From Oscillospiraceae bacterium (GTDB taxonomy: Bacteria > Bacillota > Clostridia > UMGS1840 > HGM11507), in the NCBI GenBank assembly GCA_015068665.1, contig SVKB01000008.1, positions 1 through 64,000 of the forward strand: 64,000 nucleotides of DNA, written 5' to 3'. Position 1 is the first letter of the stretch; each line of letters starts with the position of its first letter. Under the pieces are notes generated by a model, which was not told the DNA's origin, made no database searches, and saw only the letters and a list, made by a program, of their open reading frames with translations. Made by a program: the position numbers and the translations under genes. This document shows positions 1 through 8,203 of this stretch, in pieces.

Positions 1-83
1 TTATTCTGTTTCATTTTTCTGCAAAGAAAGACAATATTTTTTGCAAATTCTTTTGATTTTGTTCTTAAAATACTTTCAGACAT
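1..83 (-). CDS. four-helix bundle protein, N-terminal fragment (cut by window edge)
   Basis: Reading leftward from an ATG at 83-81, the open frame gives MSESILRTKSKEFAKNIV and continues as FLCRKMKQN to the window edge without a stop. The pattern I-x6-KSxxFAxxIVxLxRxMK is the typical first helix of the four-helix bundle family (S23 / 23S rRNA intervening-sequence protein type). An AGAGG Shine-Dalgarno sequence lies about 8 bases before the ATG. Members of this family are small proteins of about 120 residues with no settled function; relatives assist reverse transcriptases in diversity-generating retroelements. Only 27 residues are visible, so this call rests on the N-terminal pattern alone. 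The hairpin array at 111-257 lies immediately upstream of it. Confidence 0.5.
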   Translation of the reverse strand, partial: MSESILRTKSKEFAKNIVFLCRKMKQN

Positions 84-110
84 TTTAAGCCTCTTTTAGT
101 TTACAGTTTA

Positions 111-257
111 GAGTTATGAATTTGACTTCGTCAAATGTTATGATATGATTGCCAACAAGTTTAACTGCACCGAAGGTGCATCATAACTACATGAAGTGTA
201 TCTAAACTCATAACTTGTCGAAGGCAATCATAGTTGAGTTTTGCTGTGCAAAACTCA
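111..257 (+). repeat. array of triloop hairpins between the four-helix-bundle gene and guaA
   Basis: At least five short stems with three-base loops are packed into 147 bases: 121-135 (TTTGAC-ttc-GTCAAA), 166-180 (TGCACC-gaa-GGTGCA), 188-200 (TACAT-gaa-GTGTA), 215-227 (TTGTC-gaa-GGCAA) and 235-257 (10-bp stem, tgt loop). A larger inverted repeat pairs 144-153 with 223-232 (10 of 10) and 155-161 with 212-218 (7 of 7), enclosing two of the small hairpins, so alternative folds compete. The two imperfect stems pair by T-G wobbles on the plus strand, which points to the plus strand as the folded one. GAGTTATGA/TCATAACT-type words recur between stems. The last hairpin overlaps the guaA stop codon. 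Function unknown. Confidence 0.6.
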
Positions 258-1235
258 CTCCCACTCAATTGTCCCAATCGGTTTTGGAGTTAAGTCTAAG
301 CATACTCTGTTGATGCCGTCAACTTCTTTTGTAATACGGTCGGTAATTTTATGAAGCACGGCATAAGGGATTTCTTCGATGGTGGCGCTCATAGCGTCGG
401 TGGTGTTGACTGCGCGGATGATTGCAGGCCAGCCTTCGTATCTTTTACCGTCTTTTACACCTACTGATTTAAAATCGGGAACAGCTACGAAATACTGCCA
501 TACTTTTTTAGAAAGTCCGCAAATTTCAAATTCTTCTCTTAATATAGCGTCTGCTTCTCTTAATGCGTGAAGTCTGTCTCTTGTAATAGCACCCAAACAA
601 CGAACTCCAAGACCGGGACCCGGGAAGGGCTGACGGTCAACCATTTCATCGGGTAGTCCCAATGCTCTGCCTACTTCTCTTACCTCGTCCTTATAAAGAA
701 GCTTAACAGGTTCAACAAGCTCAAACTGCATCTCCTCGGGAAGTCCGCCTACATTATGATGAGCCTTTACTCCGTCGCTCTCTAAAATATCGGGATAGAT
801 TGTTCCCTGAGCTAAAAATTTAACATCGGTCAGCTTTCTTGCTTCTTCATCGAATACAACGATAAATTCGCCGCCGATTATCTTTCTTTTCTTTTCAGGT
901 TCGGAAACGCCCTTTAATTTATCTAAAAATCTGTCTGTAGCATCAATATAAATAAGGTTTGCATCAAGGCCTTTTTCAAAAACCTCGATAACCTGTTCAC
1001 TTTCTCCTTTTCTCATAAGACCGTGGTTAACATGAACACAAATAAGCTGTTTACCTATTGCCTTAATAAGAAGTGCTGCGACAACGGAGGAATCTACACC
1101 ACCGGATAATGCAAGCAGTACCTTTTTATCCCCTACCTGCTCTTTTACCGCCTTAACCTGTTCGTCTATAAATGCGTTTGCCAGTTCCCTTGTTGTGATA
1201 CGTTTCATTGTATCCGGTCTTTTGTTTGAATCCAT
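255..1235 (-). CDS. guaA: GMP synthase, ATP-pyrophosphatase subunit without GATase domain
   Basis: This 326-residue protein matches the C-terminal part of GMP synthase, which adenylates XMP and aminates it to GMP. The N-type ATP-pyrophosphatase P-loop SGGVDSS is at residues 44-50, and the dimerisation domain runs to the C-terminus KPIGTIEWE. Ordinary bacterial GuaA is about 510-520 residues with an N-terminal class I glutamine amidotransferase; here that domain is absent and the gene starts just before the P-loop domain. A strong AGGAGG five bases before the ATG at 1235, and a promoter just upstream, show this is a true start and not a truncation. The architecture is that of the two-subunit (GuaAa + GuaAb) enzymes known from archaea. 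No amidotransferase partner is seen nearby, so it must be encoded elsewhere or ammonia is used directly. Confidence 0.9.
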   Translation of the reverse strand: MDSNKRPDTMKRITTRELANAFIDEQVKAVKEQVGDKKVLLALSGGVDSSVVAALLIKAIGKQLICVHVNHGLMRKGESEQVIEVFEKGLDANLIYIDATDRFLDKLKGVSEPEKKRKIIGGEFIVVFDEEARKLTDVKFLAQGTIYPDILESDGVKAHHNVGGLPEEMQFELVEPVKLLYKDEVREVGRALGLPDEMVDRQPFPGPGLGVRCLGAITRDRLHALREADAILREEFEICGLSKKVWQYFVAVPDFKSVGVKDGKRYEGWPAIIRAVNTTDAMSATIEEIPYAVLHKITDRITKEVDGINRVCLDLTPKPIGTIEWE

Positions 1236-1275
1236 AATATCCTCCTTAGTTTTTTTAAAATTTATTTTATACTAT

Positions 1276-1304
1276 ATTCTATCACATCGTTTTTTTCTTT
1301 TCAA
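1276..1304 (-). promoter_or_regulatory. sigma-A promoter for guaA
   Basis: On the minus strand TTGAAA (1304-1299) is followed after exactly 17 bases by TAGAAT (1281-1276). The start of transcription would be near 1269, giving a short leader before the guaA ATG at 1235. It sits between the cysK terminator and guaA, so guaA is transcribed on its own. Confidence 0.7.
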
Positions 1305-1361
1305 GTATTTAAGTAGATAAATCTAAATGCTTTAGAATTCTTTTTTTAGTCAAAAAACACA

Positions 1362-1386
1362 AAAAACGGGTATAGAACCCGTTTTT
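1362..1386 (-). terminator. intrinsic terminator after cysK
   Basis: A 10-bp inverted repeat (AAAAACGGGT / ACCCGTTTTT) with a 5-base loop overlaps the cysK stop codon. On the minus strand it is followed by T-rich sequence (TTTTTTGTGTTTTTT), the layout of a Rho-independent terminator. It closes the pfkA-pgsA-cysK unit. Confidence 0.8.
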
Positions 1387-2314
1387 AATCTTCAAATAAA
1401 GGTGTTGAGAAATATCTTTCGGCAGTATCGGGTAAAACAGTTACAACAGTTTTGCCCTTACCAAGCTTTTTAGCCAACTTAATAGCAGCGGCGACATTTG
1501 TTCCGCTGGAGATACCGCACATAATCCCCTCTTTTCTGGCAAGGTCCTTGGCAGTATTCAGAGCCTCATCATCCTTAACAATGCAGATATCGTCATATAT
1601 ATTCTGATTAAGGATTTCGGGGATTATCCCGTCACCTATACCCATCTGGATATGAGTCCCGATTGAACCGCCCGATAAAATGGCAGCATCCTCAGGTTCA
1701 ACCGCCCAAATAGTCATATCGGGATTATATTTTTTCAAGGTTTCGCCAATACCTGTAATGGTTCCGCCTGTTCCTATTCCCGAACAAAAGCCGTGAATCG
1801 GCTTATTTACCTGGTTGATTATTTCCATACCGGTCTGTTCTCTCTGAATATCGGGGTTTGCAGGATTTTCAAACTGCTGGGGAACAAATACATTTGGATT
1901 TTCAGCCTTCATTTTAAGGGCAAGGTTAAGACACTCTTCAATACACAGTCCTATATTCCCTGCATCATGAACAAGCACTACCTCTGCACCGTAGTGATTA
2001 ACAAGCTTCCTTCTTTCCTCAGATACCGAATCAGGCATAATTATAACGGTTTTGTAGCCTCTTACCGCACCAACAAGTGAAAGACCAATTCCCTGATTAC
2101 CGCTGGTGGGTTCAACTATTATTGAATCCTTATTAAGAATCCCCTGTTCTTCTGCTTTTTTTATCATATTGTATGCAGTTCTTGTTTTTATGGAGCCACC
2201 TACGTTAAGACCTTCAAATTTAACCAGAATTTCCGCAGAATCGGAATCCACCATATTGGAAAGCCTTATAATAGGAGTATTCCCCATTGCATCTAATATA
2301 TTATTACAAATCAT
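1385..2314 (-). CDS. cysK: cysteine synthase (O-acetylserine sulfhydrylase)
   Basis: The 309-residue protein is a PLP-dependent fold-type II enzyme that makes cysteine from O-acetylserine and sulfide. The PLP-binding lysine is K43 in GGSIKTR. The substrate loop reads PTSGNQG, where most CysK have TSGNTG; the Q variant occurs in the CysK/CysM group. The phosphate-binding glycine loop is GTGGTITG. Length fits the family (about 305-310). It follows pgsA by 48 bases on the same strand and is probably the last gene of a pfkA-pgsA-cysK transcript. CysM or a cystathionine beta-synthase-like role cannot be excluded from sequence alone, but the length (no CBS domains) favours cysteine synthase. Confidence 0.9.
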   Translation of the reverse strand: MICNNILDAMGNTPIIRLSNMVDSDSAEILVKFEGLNVGGSIKTRTAYNMIKKAEEQGILNKDSIIVEPTSGNQGIGLSLVGAVRGYKTVIIMPDSVSEERRKLVNHYGAEVVLVHDAGNIGLCIEECLNLALKMKAENPNVFVPQQFENPANPDIQREQTGMEIINQVNKPIHGFCSGIGTGGTITGIGETLKKYNPDMTIWAVEPEDAAILSGGSIGTHIQMGIGDGIIPEILNQNIYDDICIVKDDEALNTAKDLARKEGIMCGISSGTNVAAAIKLAKKLGKGKTVVTVLPDTAERYFSTPLFED

Positions 2315-2362
2315 TACAATTTTGCCCTTTCAACTATTTCTCTGCTATATTATATGTAAAAA

Positions 2363-2902
2363 CTATTCTTTGTTCTTATGTACAAAAAGATATTCCCTTA
2401 TATATTTAAAAAACGCAAGCGCCGAAACCATTACAAAGCTTAAGCATAAAATAAGCTCAAGCCAGGGATTCATTCCGGGAAATACCAGAATTACAAAGAA
2501 AACTGCAAAATAGATTACACTTGCAAGCTTACCGTAGAAATTCGCCTGAACAACAACCTTGTCCTTTCTTAAAAGCTTGGTTGCACCGCAAATCATCATA
2601 AGCTCTTTCAAAATGAGAAAACCGGGAACCCAGATAAGAGAAGGATGAACCGATGCCATACATACCGCAACGGTTATCTGCATAAGTTTATCCGCAAGCG
2701 GATCCATTAGCTTTCCGAAATTACTTACAACCTGAAACCTTCTTGCGAGAAAACCATCCAGAGCATCACTTATACCCGAAAGCACGAAAGTTACAACACA
2801 ATAAAAGTTTTTATTTTCTATATCTGATAAAAACAGGAATATGAAAACAAAAACCAGAAGCAATCTGAATACCGTGATGCAATTCGGAATGTTTTTCTTC
2901 AT
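2363..2902 (-). CDS. pgsA: CDP-diacylglycerol-glycerol-3-phosphate 3-phosphatidyltransferase
   Basis: This 179-residue membrane protein makes phosphatidylglycerol phosphate, the committed step to phosphatidylglycerol and cardiolipin. The CDP-alcohol phosphotransferase motif is complete: D46-x2-D49-G-x2-A-R-x8-G63-x3-D67-x3-D71. Hydrophobic helices lie at about residues 8-26, 33-45, 80-97, 125-143 and 146-165. Length matches bacterial PgsA (about 180). It lies 13 bases downstream of pfkA and upstream of cysK. Confidence 0.92.
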   Translation of the reverse strand: MKKNIPNCITVFRLLLVFVFIFLFLSDIENKNFYCVVTFVLSGISDALDGFLARRFQVVSNFGKLMDPLADKLMQITVAVCMASVHPSLIWVPGFLILKELMMICGATKLLRKDKVVVQANFYGKLASVIYFAVFFVILVFPGMNPWLELILCLSFVMVSALAFFKYIREYLFVHKNKE

Positions 2903-2915
2903 AAAAATTCTCCCT

Positions 2916-3878
2916 TTAATAGGTTATATCTTCAAATACATTATATAGTTCTTCATCAATGCTTTTCTTCATACTGAGAGCTTCGCTGATATCGTAGTTT
3001 ACAATCTTATTATCCTTCATAGCTACAACTCTGTTGCTTTCGCCTCTTAATAAAAGTTCAACCGCTTCAACACCCATACGGCTTGCCGTTACACGGTCAG
3101 TTACGGTCGGAGAACCGCCTCTCTGAAGGTGACCTAAAATGGCAACACGGGTTTCGATATCGGTAAGAGTTTCAATCTGAACTGCGATTTTTTCGGAATT
3201 ACCAATACCCTCGGCAACAATAATTACGAAATGGGATTTACCCTTTTTCAATGATTCGTTTATACAATCAACGATATCCTCTTTAACATCAAAGCTTTTT
3301 TCCGGAACAAGAACTGCCTCTGCGCCGTTTGCAACAGACAGGGTAAGTGCAATGTGTCCTGCATGTCGACCCATAACCTCAACAACGCTGCAACGGTGAT
3401 GTGACGAACAGGTATCCTTAAGCTTATCTATGCACTCACAGGCTGTATTCAAAGCTGTATCAAAGCCTATTGTATAATCGGTGCAGGCAATATCGTTATC
3501 AATTGTACATGGAACACCTATAGTAGGAATTCCTGCTTCACAAAGGGTGCTTGCACCTCTGAAAGAACCGTCCCCGCCAAGAACAACAAGTCCTTCTATT
3601 CCGTTTGCTTTAATATTATCAACAGCCTTTTGAAGACCTTCGGGAGTCATAAACTCCTTGCTTCGTGCGGTTTTTAAAATAGTACCGCCCTTATTTAAGC
3701 AATCGGAAACCGAACGGTAGTTCATTTCATACATGGTATTTTTAATAAGGCCTTTGAAGCCATCATATACCCCCATAACCTCTAATCCGTTATGAAGAGC
3801 TGTACGAACAACCGCACGGATTGCGGCGTTCATTCCGGGAGCGTCTCCCCCACTTGTTAAAACTGCAATTTTTTTCAT
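2916..3878 (-). CDS. pfkA: ATP-dependent 6-phosphofructokinase
   Basis: This is the committed enzyme of glycolysis, phosphorylating fructose 6-phosphate. The start is set at the ATG at 3878 (MKKIAVLTSGGDAPG): AAAGGA lies 8 bases before it, and the upstream in-frame ATGs lack such a site. The resulting 320 residues equal the usual length of bacterial PfkA. Motifs visible are the ATP loop GGDAPG, GGDGSFRGA (the glycine after GGD favours ATP over pyrophosphate), the catalytic TIDNDI loop, and MGRHAG. It is followed closely by pgsA and cysK. Confidence 0.95.
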   Translation of the reverse strand: MKKIAVLTSGGDAPGMNAAIRAVVRTALHNGLEVMGVYDGFKGLIKNTMYEMNYRSVSDCLNKGGTILKTARSKEFMTPEGLQKAVDNIKANGIEGLVVLGGDGSFRGASTLCEAGIPTIGVPCTIDNDIACTDYTIGFDTALNTACECIDKLKDTCSSHHRCSVVEVMGRHAGHIALTLSVANGAEAVLVPEKSFDVKEDIVDCINESLKKGKSHFVIIVAEGIGNSEKIAVQIETLTDIETRVAILGHLQRGGSPTVTDRVTASRMGVEAVELLLRGESNRVVAMKDNKIVNYDISEALSMKKSIDEELYNVFEDITY

Positions 3879-3917
3879 AGTACTCATCCTTTCAGCATTG
3901 CCACTGACCATTTTAAC

Positions 3918-3946
3918 AGTATAATAATATTTTAAGAAAAAATCAA
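3918..3946 (-). promoter_or_regulatory. sigma-A promoter for pfkA-pgsA-cysK
   Basis: Minus strand TTGATT (3946-3941), a 17-base AT-rich spacer, then TATACT (3923-3918). It lies in the 91-base gap between yebC and the pfkA start and would begin transcription about 30 bases before the pfkA ATG. Confidence 0.65.
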
Positions 3947-3969
3947 TATTTTATTATTGAATTTCTCAA

Positions 3970-4695
3970 TTATTCTTCCCAGTTGTGGTAAATATTCTGA
4001 ACATCCTCGTTATCTTCAAGATGTTCAATAAGTTTTTCCATCATAAAGATATCCTGATCGTCAGTTAATGTAACATAGGTCTGAGGAACTAAGGTTACCT
4101 CTGCCTTTAGAAATTCAAAGCCTTTACCTTCAAGCTCATCACGAACCGATGAAAAATCCTCGGGATCGGTGATGATTTCGTAGATTTCGTCCTCTTCGTT
4201 AAAATCTGCTGCACCTGCTTCCATAGCAGCATCCATAAGCTCCTCTTCGGAAACTGAATCGCTTTTCTCTACTATGAGCACACCGTATTTATCAAACATA
4301 AAGGACACACATCCGTTTGTTCCTAAATTACCGCCGAATTTATCAAAATAATGTCTTACATCTGCGGCAGTACGGTTTCTGTTATCGGTAAGTGCTTCAA
4401 CGATTACAGCAACGCCTCTTGGACCGTAGCCCTCATATACGATATCCTCATAGTTATCGTTTTCCTGACTGCCTGCAGCCTTTTCAATACATCTTTTAAC
4501 ATTATCGTTAGGCATATTGTTTGCTCTTGCTTTTGCAATTACATCCTTAAGCTTTCCGTTTATAGAAGGATCGGGACCGCCCGCTTTAACGGCAACAGCG
4601 ATTTCCCTTCCGAGCTTGGTATAAATCTTCGCTTTCTGCGCATCGGATTTCTCTTTTTTGTGTTTAATATTATTCCATTTTGAATGTCCAGACAT
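3970..4695 (-). CDS. yebC: YebC/PmpR family regulator / translation factor
   Basis: The 241-residue protein begins with the diagnostic MSGHSKWNNIKHKK and has the TACO1/YebC three-domain pattern, including NMPNDNVKRCIEKA and YEGYGPRGVAVIVEALTDN. Family members were first described as transcription regulators, and more recently as ribosome-associated factors that help translation of proline-rich stretches. The gene has its own promoter and is separated from pfkA by a second one. GGAGG lies upstream of the ATG. Confidence 0.93.
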   Translation of the reverse strand: MSGHSKWNNIKHKKEKSDAQKAKIYTKLGREIAVAVKAGGPDPSINGKLKDVIAKARANNMPNDNVKRCIEKAAGSQENDNYEDIVYEGYGPRGVAVIVEALTDNRNRTAADVRHYFDKFGGNLGTNGCVSFMFDKYGVLIVEKSDSVSEEELMDAAMEAGAADFNEEDEIYEIITDPEDFSSVRDELEGKGFEFLKAEVTLVPQTYVTLTDDQDIFMMEKLIEHLEDNEDVQNIYHNWEE

Positions 4696-4730
4696 AGTAT
4701 ACCCTCCGTATTTTTTAATTCATTCTTCTT

Positions 4731-4760
4731 ATTCTAACATAGGTGACAATATTTTTTCAA
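4731..4760 (-). promoter_or_regulatory. sigma-A promoter for yebC
   Basis: Minus strand TTGAAA (4760-4755), an 18-base spacer and TAGAAT (4736-4731). The yebC ATG follows 36 bases after the -10 box, with GGAGGG between. Confidence 0.6.
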
Positions 4761-4792
4761 GTTTTTTATTAAAATTTATTAAATTTTATAAA

Positions 4793-4821
4793 TTGACATT
4801 TAGAATTTAAAGTGGTATTAT
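4793..4821 (+). promoter_or_regulatory. sigma-A promoter for asd-dapA-dapB
   Basis: TTGACA (4793-4798), a spacer of exactly 17, then TATTAT (4816-4821). Transcription would start near 4828, which excludes the in-frame GTG at 4812 as the asd start. No lysine riboswitch-like leader fits in the 30-base leader. Confidence 0.75.
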
Positions 4822-4859
4822 ATATAATGAATGCATATTGTATAATGGAGGAAATAAAA

Positions 4860-5939
4860 ATGAAGACATTTAATGTTGGTATTGTCGGCGCAACCGGTAT
4901 GGTTGGTCAGAGATTTATTACTTTACTTGAAAACCATCCCTGGTTTAAATTAAAGGTGCTTGCAGCTTCTTCCCGTTCAGCAGGAAAAACTTATGAGGAA
5001 GCAGTTGGCAGCCGTTGGGTTATGAAAACTCCCATTCCCGAGGATGTTAAGAAAATCGTTGTACTTGATGCAACTGAAGATATAGAAAAAATTGCTTCTC
5101 AGGTTGACTTCGTTTTTTGCGCAGTTGATATGAAGAAGGATGAAATAAAGGCACTTGAGGAAAAATATGCTAAGGCTGAATGCCCTGTTATTTCCAATAA
5201 TTCGGCACACAGACACACACCGGATGTTCCGATGATTGTTCCCGAGCTTAATGCTGAGCATGCTGAAATCATTCACGCTCAGAGAAAAAGACTGGGAACC
5301 AAAAGAGGCTTTATTGCAGTTAAGTCAAACTGCTCACTGCAAAGCTATGTTCCTGCTCTTCACCCACTTATGAAGTTCGGAATTAAAAATGTTCTTGCTT
5401 GTACATACCAGGCTATTTCCGGTGCCGGTAAAACCTTTGAAACCTGGCCCGAAATGGTTGACAATGTTATTCCTTACATTGGCGGTGAAGAAGAAAAAAG
5501 CGAAATCGAGCCTCTTAAAATATGGGGTAAAATTGAAGGAGATAAGATTGTAGATGCCGTTAGCCCTGCAATCACCACTCAGTGTATCAGGGTACCTGTA
5601 AGCGACGGTCATCTTGCTGCAGTATTTGTATCCTTTGAAAACAAACCTTCAATCGAAGAAATCAAGGAAATATGGAAAAACTTCAAGGGTACAGCTCAGG
5701 AGCTCGAGCTTCCTTTAGCACCAAAACACTTCCTTAACTATTTTGAAGAGGATAACAGACCGCAGACCAAGTCTGAAAGAAACTTAGAAGGCGGTATGGC
5801 TGTATCAATCGGAAGATTAAGAGAGGACTCACAGTACGATTATAAATTCGTATGTATCTCTCACAACACCTTAAGAGGTGCCGCAGGCGGTGCCGTGCTT
5901 ATGGCAGAGCTTTTAGCTAAGCTTGGATATATGGATTAA
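4860..5939 (+). CDS. asd: aspartate-semialdehyde dehydrogenase
   Basis: The enzyme reduces aspartyl phosphate to aspartate semialdehyde at the branch to lysine/diaminopimelate, threonine and methionine. The start at 4860 has GGAGG 8 bases before it and lies downstream of the predicted transcription start; it gives 359 residues beginning MKTFNVGIVGATGMVGQRF, the NADP-binding loop. The catalytic cysteine is about C158 in KSNCSLQ. The size and the SNCS active site resemble the archaeal/fungal-type ASADH group more than the classical E. coli type. It is the first gene of a promoter-asd-dapA-dapB-terminator operon. Confidence 0.93.
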   Translation: MKTFNVGIVGATGMVGQRFITLLENHPWFKLKVLAASSRSAGKTYEEAVGSRWVMKTPIPEDVKKIVVLDATEDIEKIASQVDFVFCAVDMKKDEIKALEEKYAKAECPVISNNSAHRHTPDVPMIVPELNAEHAEIIHAQRKRLGTKRGFIAVKSNCSLQSYVPALHPLMKFGIKNVLACTYQAISGAGKTFETWPEMVDNVIPYIGGEEEKSEIEPLKIWGKIEGDKIVDAVSPAITTQCIRVPVSDGHLAAVFVSFENKPSIEEIKEIWKNFKGTAQELELPLAPKHFLNYFEEDNRPQTKSERNLEGGMAVSIGRLREDSQYDYKFVCISHNTLRGAAGGAVLMAELLAKLGYMD

Positions 5940-5981
5940 TAAAAATGCCGAAGGGCTGCTACTCTATCAGGGGGAATTGTT

Positions 5982-6872
5982 ATGAAAAAAACTGTATTTA
6001 CAGGTTCGGGTGTTGCAATTATTACACCCTTTAACGAAAACGGAATTGATTTCGAAAGCTTTGGAAAAATAATTGATTTTCATCTTGAAAACAGCACAGA
6101 TGCAATCATAGTATGCGGTACTACAGGTGAAGCGGCTACTATGCCTGACGCAGAGCATTTATCCGCAATTGAATTTACCGTAAAGCGTGTTAACGGAAAA
6201 ATTCCCGTTATCGCAGGTACAGGAAGCAATGATACCGTTCACGGTATTAAGCTGAGTGTTGAAGCTGAAAAGCTTGGTGCAGATGCTTTGCTTGTTGTTA
6301 CTCCATATTACAACAAATCCAACAAGCAGGGTCTTATAAATCACTTTAAGGCAATTGCAGGTGCTGTCAGCCTTCCTATTATACTGTATAATGTTCCTTC
6401 ACGTACCGGAATGAATATTGCTCTTGATGTTTTAGAAGGGCTCCAGAGTGTTGAAAACATTGTAGGTATCAAGGAAGCAAGCGGAAATATGTCTTATCTT
6501 ATGGAGCTTGCCGCAAAATACGGTGACAGATTTGACATTTACTCAGGTAATGACGATATAATCGTTCCCGTTATGTCCGCAGGCGGAAAAGGTGTTATTT
6601 CGGTTCTTGCAAATGTACTTCCTAAGGAAACTCACGATATATGCCAGCTTTATCTTGACGGAAAATGTGAAGAAAGCATGAGACTTCAGTTTAAGTATCT
6701 TGACTTAATTAACTCTCTTTTCTGCGAGGTAAATCCGATTCCCGTTAAGACTGCAATGAATCTTATGGGGATGAACGGCGGTATTTTAAGAATGCCTCTT
6801 TATGAAATGGCTCCTGCAAACAAAGAAAGACTTATAAAGGATTTAAAAGCTGCAGGCGTTAAATTAGTATAA
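5982..6872 (+). CDS. dapA: 4-hydroxy-tetrahydrodipicolinate synthase
   Basis: The 296-residue TIM-barrel aldolase condenses aspartate semialdehyde with pyruvate, the first committed step of diaminopimelate and lysine synthesis. The pyruvate-site GTTGEAA is at about residues 46-52, the tyrosine site is in YYNKSNKQG and YNVPSRTG, and the Schiff-base lysine is about K164 in GIKEASG. Length is typical (about 290-300). It follows asd by 42 bases with GGGGG before the ATG and is followed 13 bases later by dapB. Confidence 0.95.
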   Translation: MKKTVFTGSGVAIITPFNENGIDFESFGKIIDFHLENSTDAIIVCGTTGEAATMPDAEHLSAIEFTVKRVNGKIPVIAGTGSNDTVHGIKLSVEAEKLGADALLVVTPYYNKSNKQGLINHFKAIAGAVSLPIILYNVPSRTGMNIALDVLEGLQSVENIVGIKEASGNMSYLMELAAKYGDRFDIYSGNDDIIVPVMSAGGKGVISVLANVLPKETHDICQLYLDGKCEESMRLQFKYLDLINSLFCEVNPIPVKTAMNLMGMNGGILRMPLYEMAPANKERLIKDLKAAGVKLV

Positions 6873-6885
6873 AGGACTGATACAA

Positions 6886-7644
6886 ATGATAAATATAATG
6901 TTAAGTGGCTGTAACGGAAAAATGGGTCAGGTTATAAGCAGACTTGCAGCTGATGATGAAAATGCAAATATTATCTGCGGTATAGATTTAAACACCGAAG
7001 AGATTTGCGGTTATCCTGTTTTTTCTAATCCCTTTGATTTTAAAGGAACGGCTGATGTTATAATTGATTTTTCCCACCCCTCTGCCCTTTCAAACAATTT
7101 ATCCTACGCAAAAGAAACCGGAACACCGATTATTGTTGCAACAACGGGATTATCAAAGGAGCAGATTGATGAGGTTAAGGAAACCGCAAAGGATGTTGCT
7201 GTTTTCTATTCGGCAAATATGTCAATCGGAGTTAATCTTTTAATTGACCTTGCAAGAAAAGCAACCAAGCTTCTTTCGGATAAATTTGATATTGAAATTA
7301 TCGAAAAGCATCATAATCAGAAGATTGATGCTCCATCCGGAACTGCACTTGCTATCGCGGATGCAATCAATGAAGAGCTTGATAATACTTACGAATATAC
7401 CTATGACAGACATTCGGTCAGAAAAAAACGATCAAAGAATGAAATCGGTATTCACGCAGTCAGAGGCGGAACAATTGTTGGTGAGCACGATGTTATTTTC
7501 GCGGGTAACAACGAGGTTATTACCCTTTCCCATCTTGCAACCAGTAAGGAAATTTTTGCCGAGGGAGCTATTAAGGCAGCAAAATACCTTAAGGGTAAAG
7601 CGCCCGGAATGTACAGCATGAATTCAATGATTAAAGAAGTATAA
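6886..7644 (+). CDS. dapB: 4-hydroxy-tetrahydrodipicolinate reductase
   Basis: The 252-residue enzyme reduces the DapA product with NAD(P)H. The nucleotide-binding loop is GCNGKMGQ at residues 8-15, and the substrate/catalytic signature EKHHNQKIDAPSGTA is complete with its His-His and Lys residues. Length is slightly short (about 250-270 is usual) but all motifs are present. It is the last gene of the operon and is followed by a strong terminator. Confidence 0.95.
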   Translation: MINIMLSGCNGKMGQVISRLAADDENANIICGIDLNTEEICGYPVFSNPFDFKGTADVIIDFSHPSALSNNLSYAKETGTPIIVATTGLSKEQIDEVKETAKDVAVFYSANMSIGVNLLIDLARKATKLLSDKFDIEIIEKHHNQKIDAPSGTALAIADAINEELDNTYEYTYDRHSVRKKRSKNEIGIHAVRGGTIVGEHDVIFAGNNEVITLSHLATSKEIFAEGAIKAAKYLKGKAPGMYSMNSMIKEV

Positions 7645-7650
7645 ACTAAA

Positions 7651-7687
7651 AAAAGGTGTAAAAATATCTTCTATTTTTACACCTTTT
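7651..7687 (+). terminator. intrinsic terminator after dapB
   Basis: A 16-bp stem (AAAAGGTGTAAAAATA / TATTTTTACACCTTTT) with a 5-base loop ends in TTTTATATT, seven bases after the dapB stop. Confidence 0.88.
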
Positions 7688-7721
7688 ATATTAATTGTAG
7701 GAGCGACTTGGAGAGAAGATT

Positions 7722-8135
7722 ATGATTTTAGTAAGTGCATGTCTTGTTGGGGATAACTGTAAATATAACGGTGGTAATAATGAAAACAGTAAGGTTCTTG
7801 ATTTTCTTTCCGACAAGGAATACATAAAAATATGCCCTGAGGTTATGGGTGGAATGAGTACACCGAGGTTACCTTCCGAAATCAGGGGAAACAAAGTTAT
7901 AAACAACAACGGTGAAGATGTTACTGTTTTCTTTCTGAAAGGAGCAGAAGAAGCACTTAAGCTTGCCGATATGTACAAGCCTGAGCTTATTATATTAAAA
8001 GCCAAGAGTCCCTCCTGCGGTTTAAGAGAAATATACGACGGAAGCTTTTCGGGTATTTTAACCGATGGCGACGGTATTACCGCAGGGTTATTAAAGAAAA
8101 ATGGCTTTAAGGTTATCACAGAAAATGAGATTTGA
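7722..8135 (+). CDS. DUF523 family iron-sulfur protein (TudS/YbbK-like)
   Basis: The 137-residue protein opens with ILVSACLVGDNCKYNGG and ends near KSPSCG, the hallmarks of DUF523. The three conserved cysteines are C7, C38 and C99. In the characterised relative TudS the equivalent cysteines bind a [4Fe-4S] cluster that removes sulfur from thiouracil, so a desulfurase or sulfur-handling role is plausible, but substrate is unknown here. GGAGAG lies before the ATG. It lies between the dapB terminator and the nagA promoter and appears to be a single-gene unit. Confidence 0.85.
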   Translation: MILVSACLVGDNCKYNGGNNENSKVLDFLSDKEYIKICPEVMGGMSTPRLPSEIRGNKVINNNGEDVTVFFLKGAEEALKLADMYKPELIILKAKSPSCGLREIYDGSFSGILTDGDGITAGLLKKNGFKVITENEI

Positions 8136-8138
8136 TTG

Positions 8139-8167
8139 TAGACAAACAACTTTTGTTATGATAAAAT
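8139..8167 (+). promoter_or_regulatory. probable sigma-A promoter for nagA
   Basis: TAGACA (8139-8144), 17 bases, then TAAAAT (8162-8167) with an extended TGA just before the -10 box. The nagA ATG follows 36 bases downstream. Confidence 0.5.
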
Positions 8168-8203
8168 TGTGTAAAGACTTTTTAAAGCAAGGTGAGGACA
8201 AAA

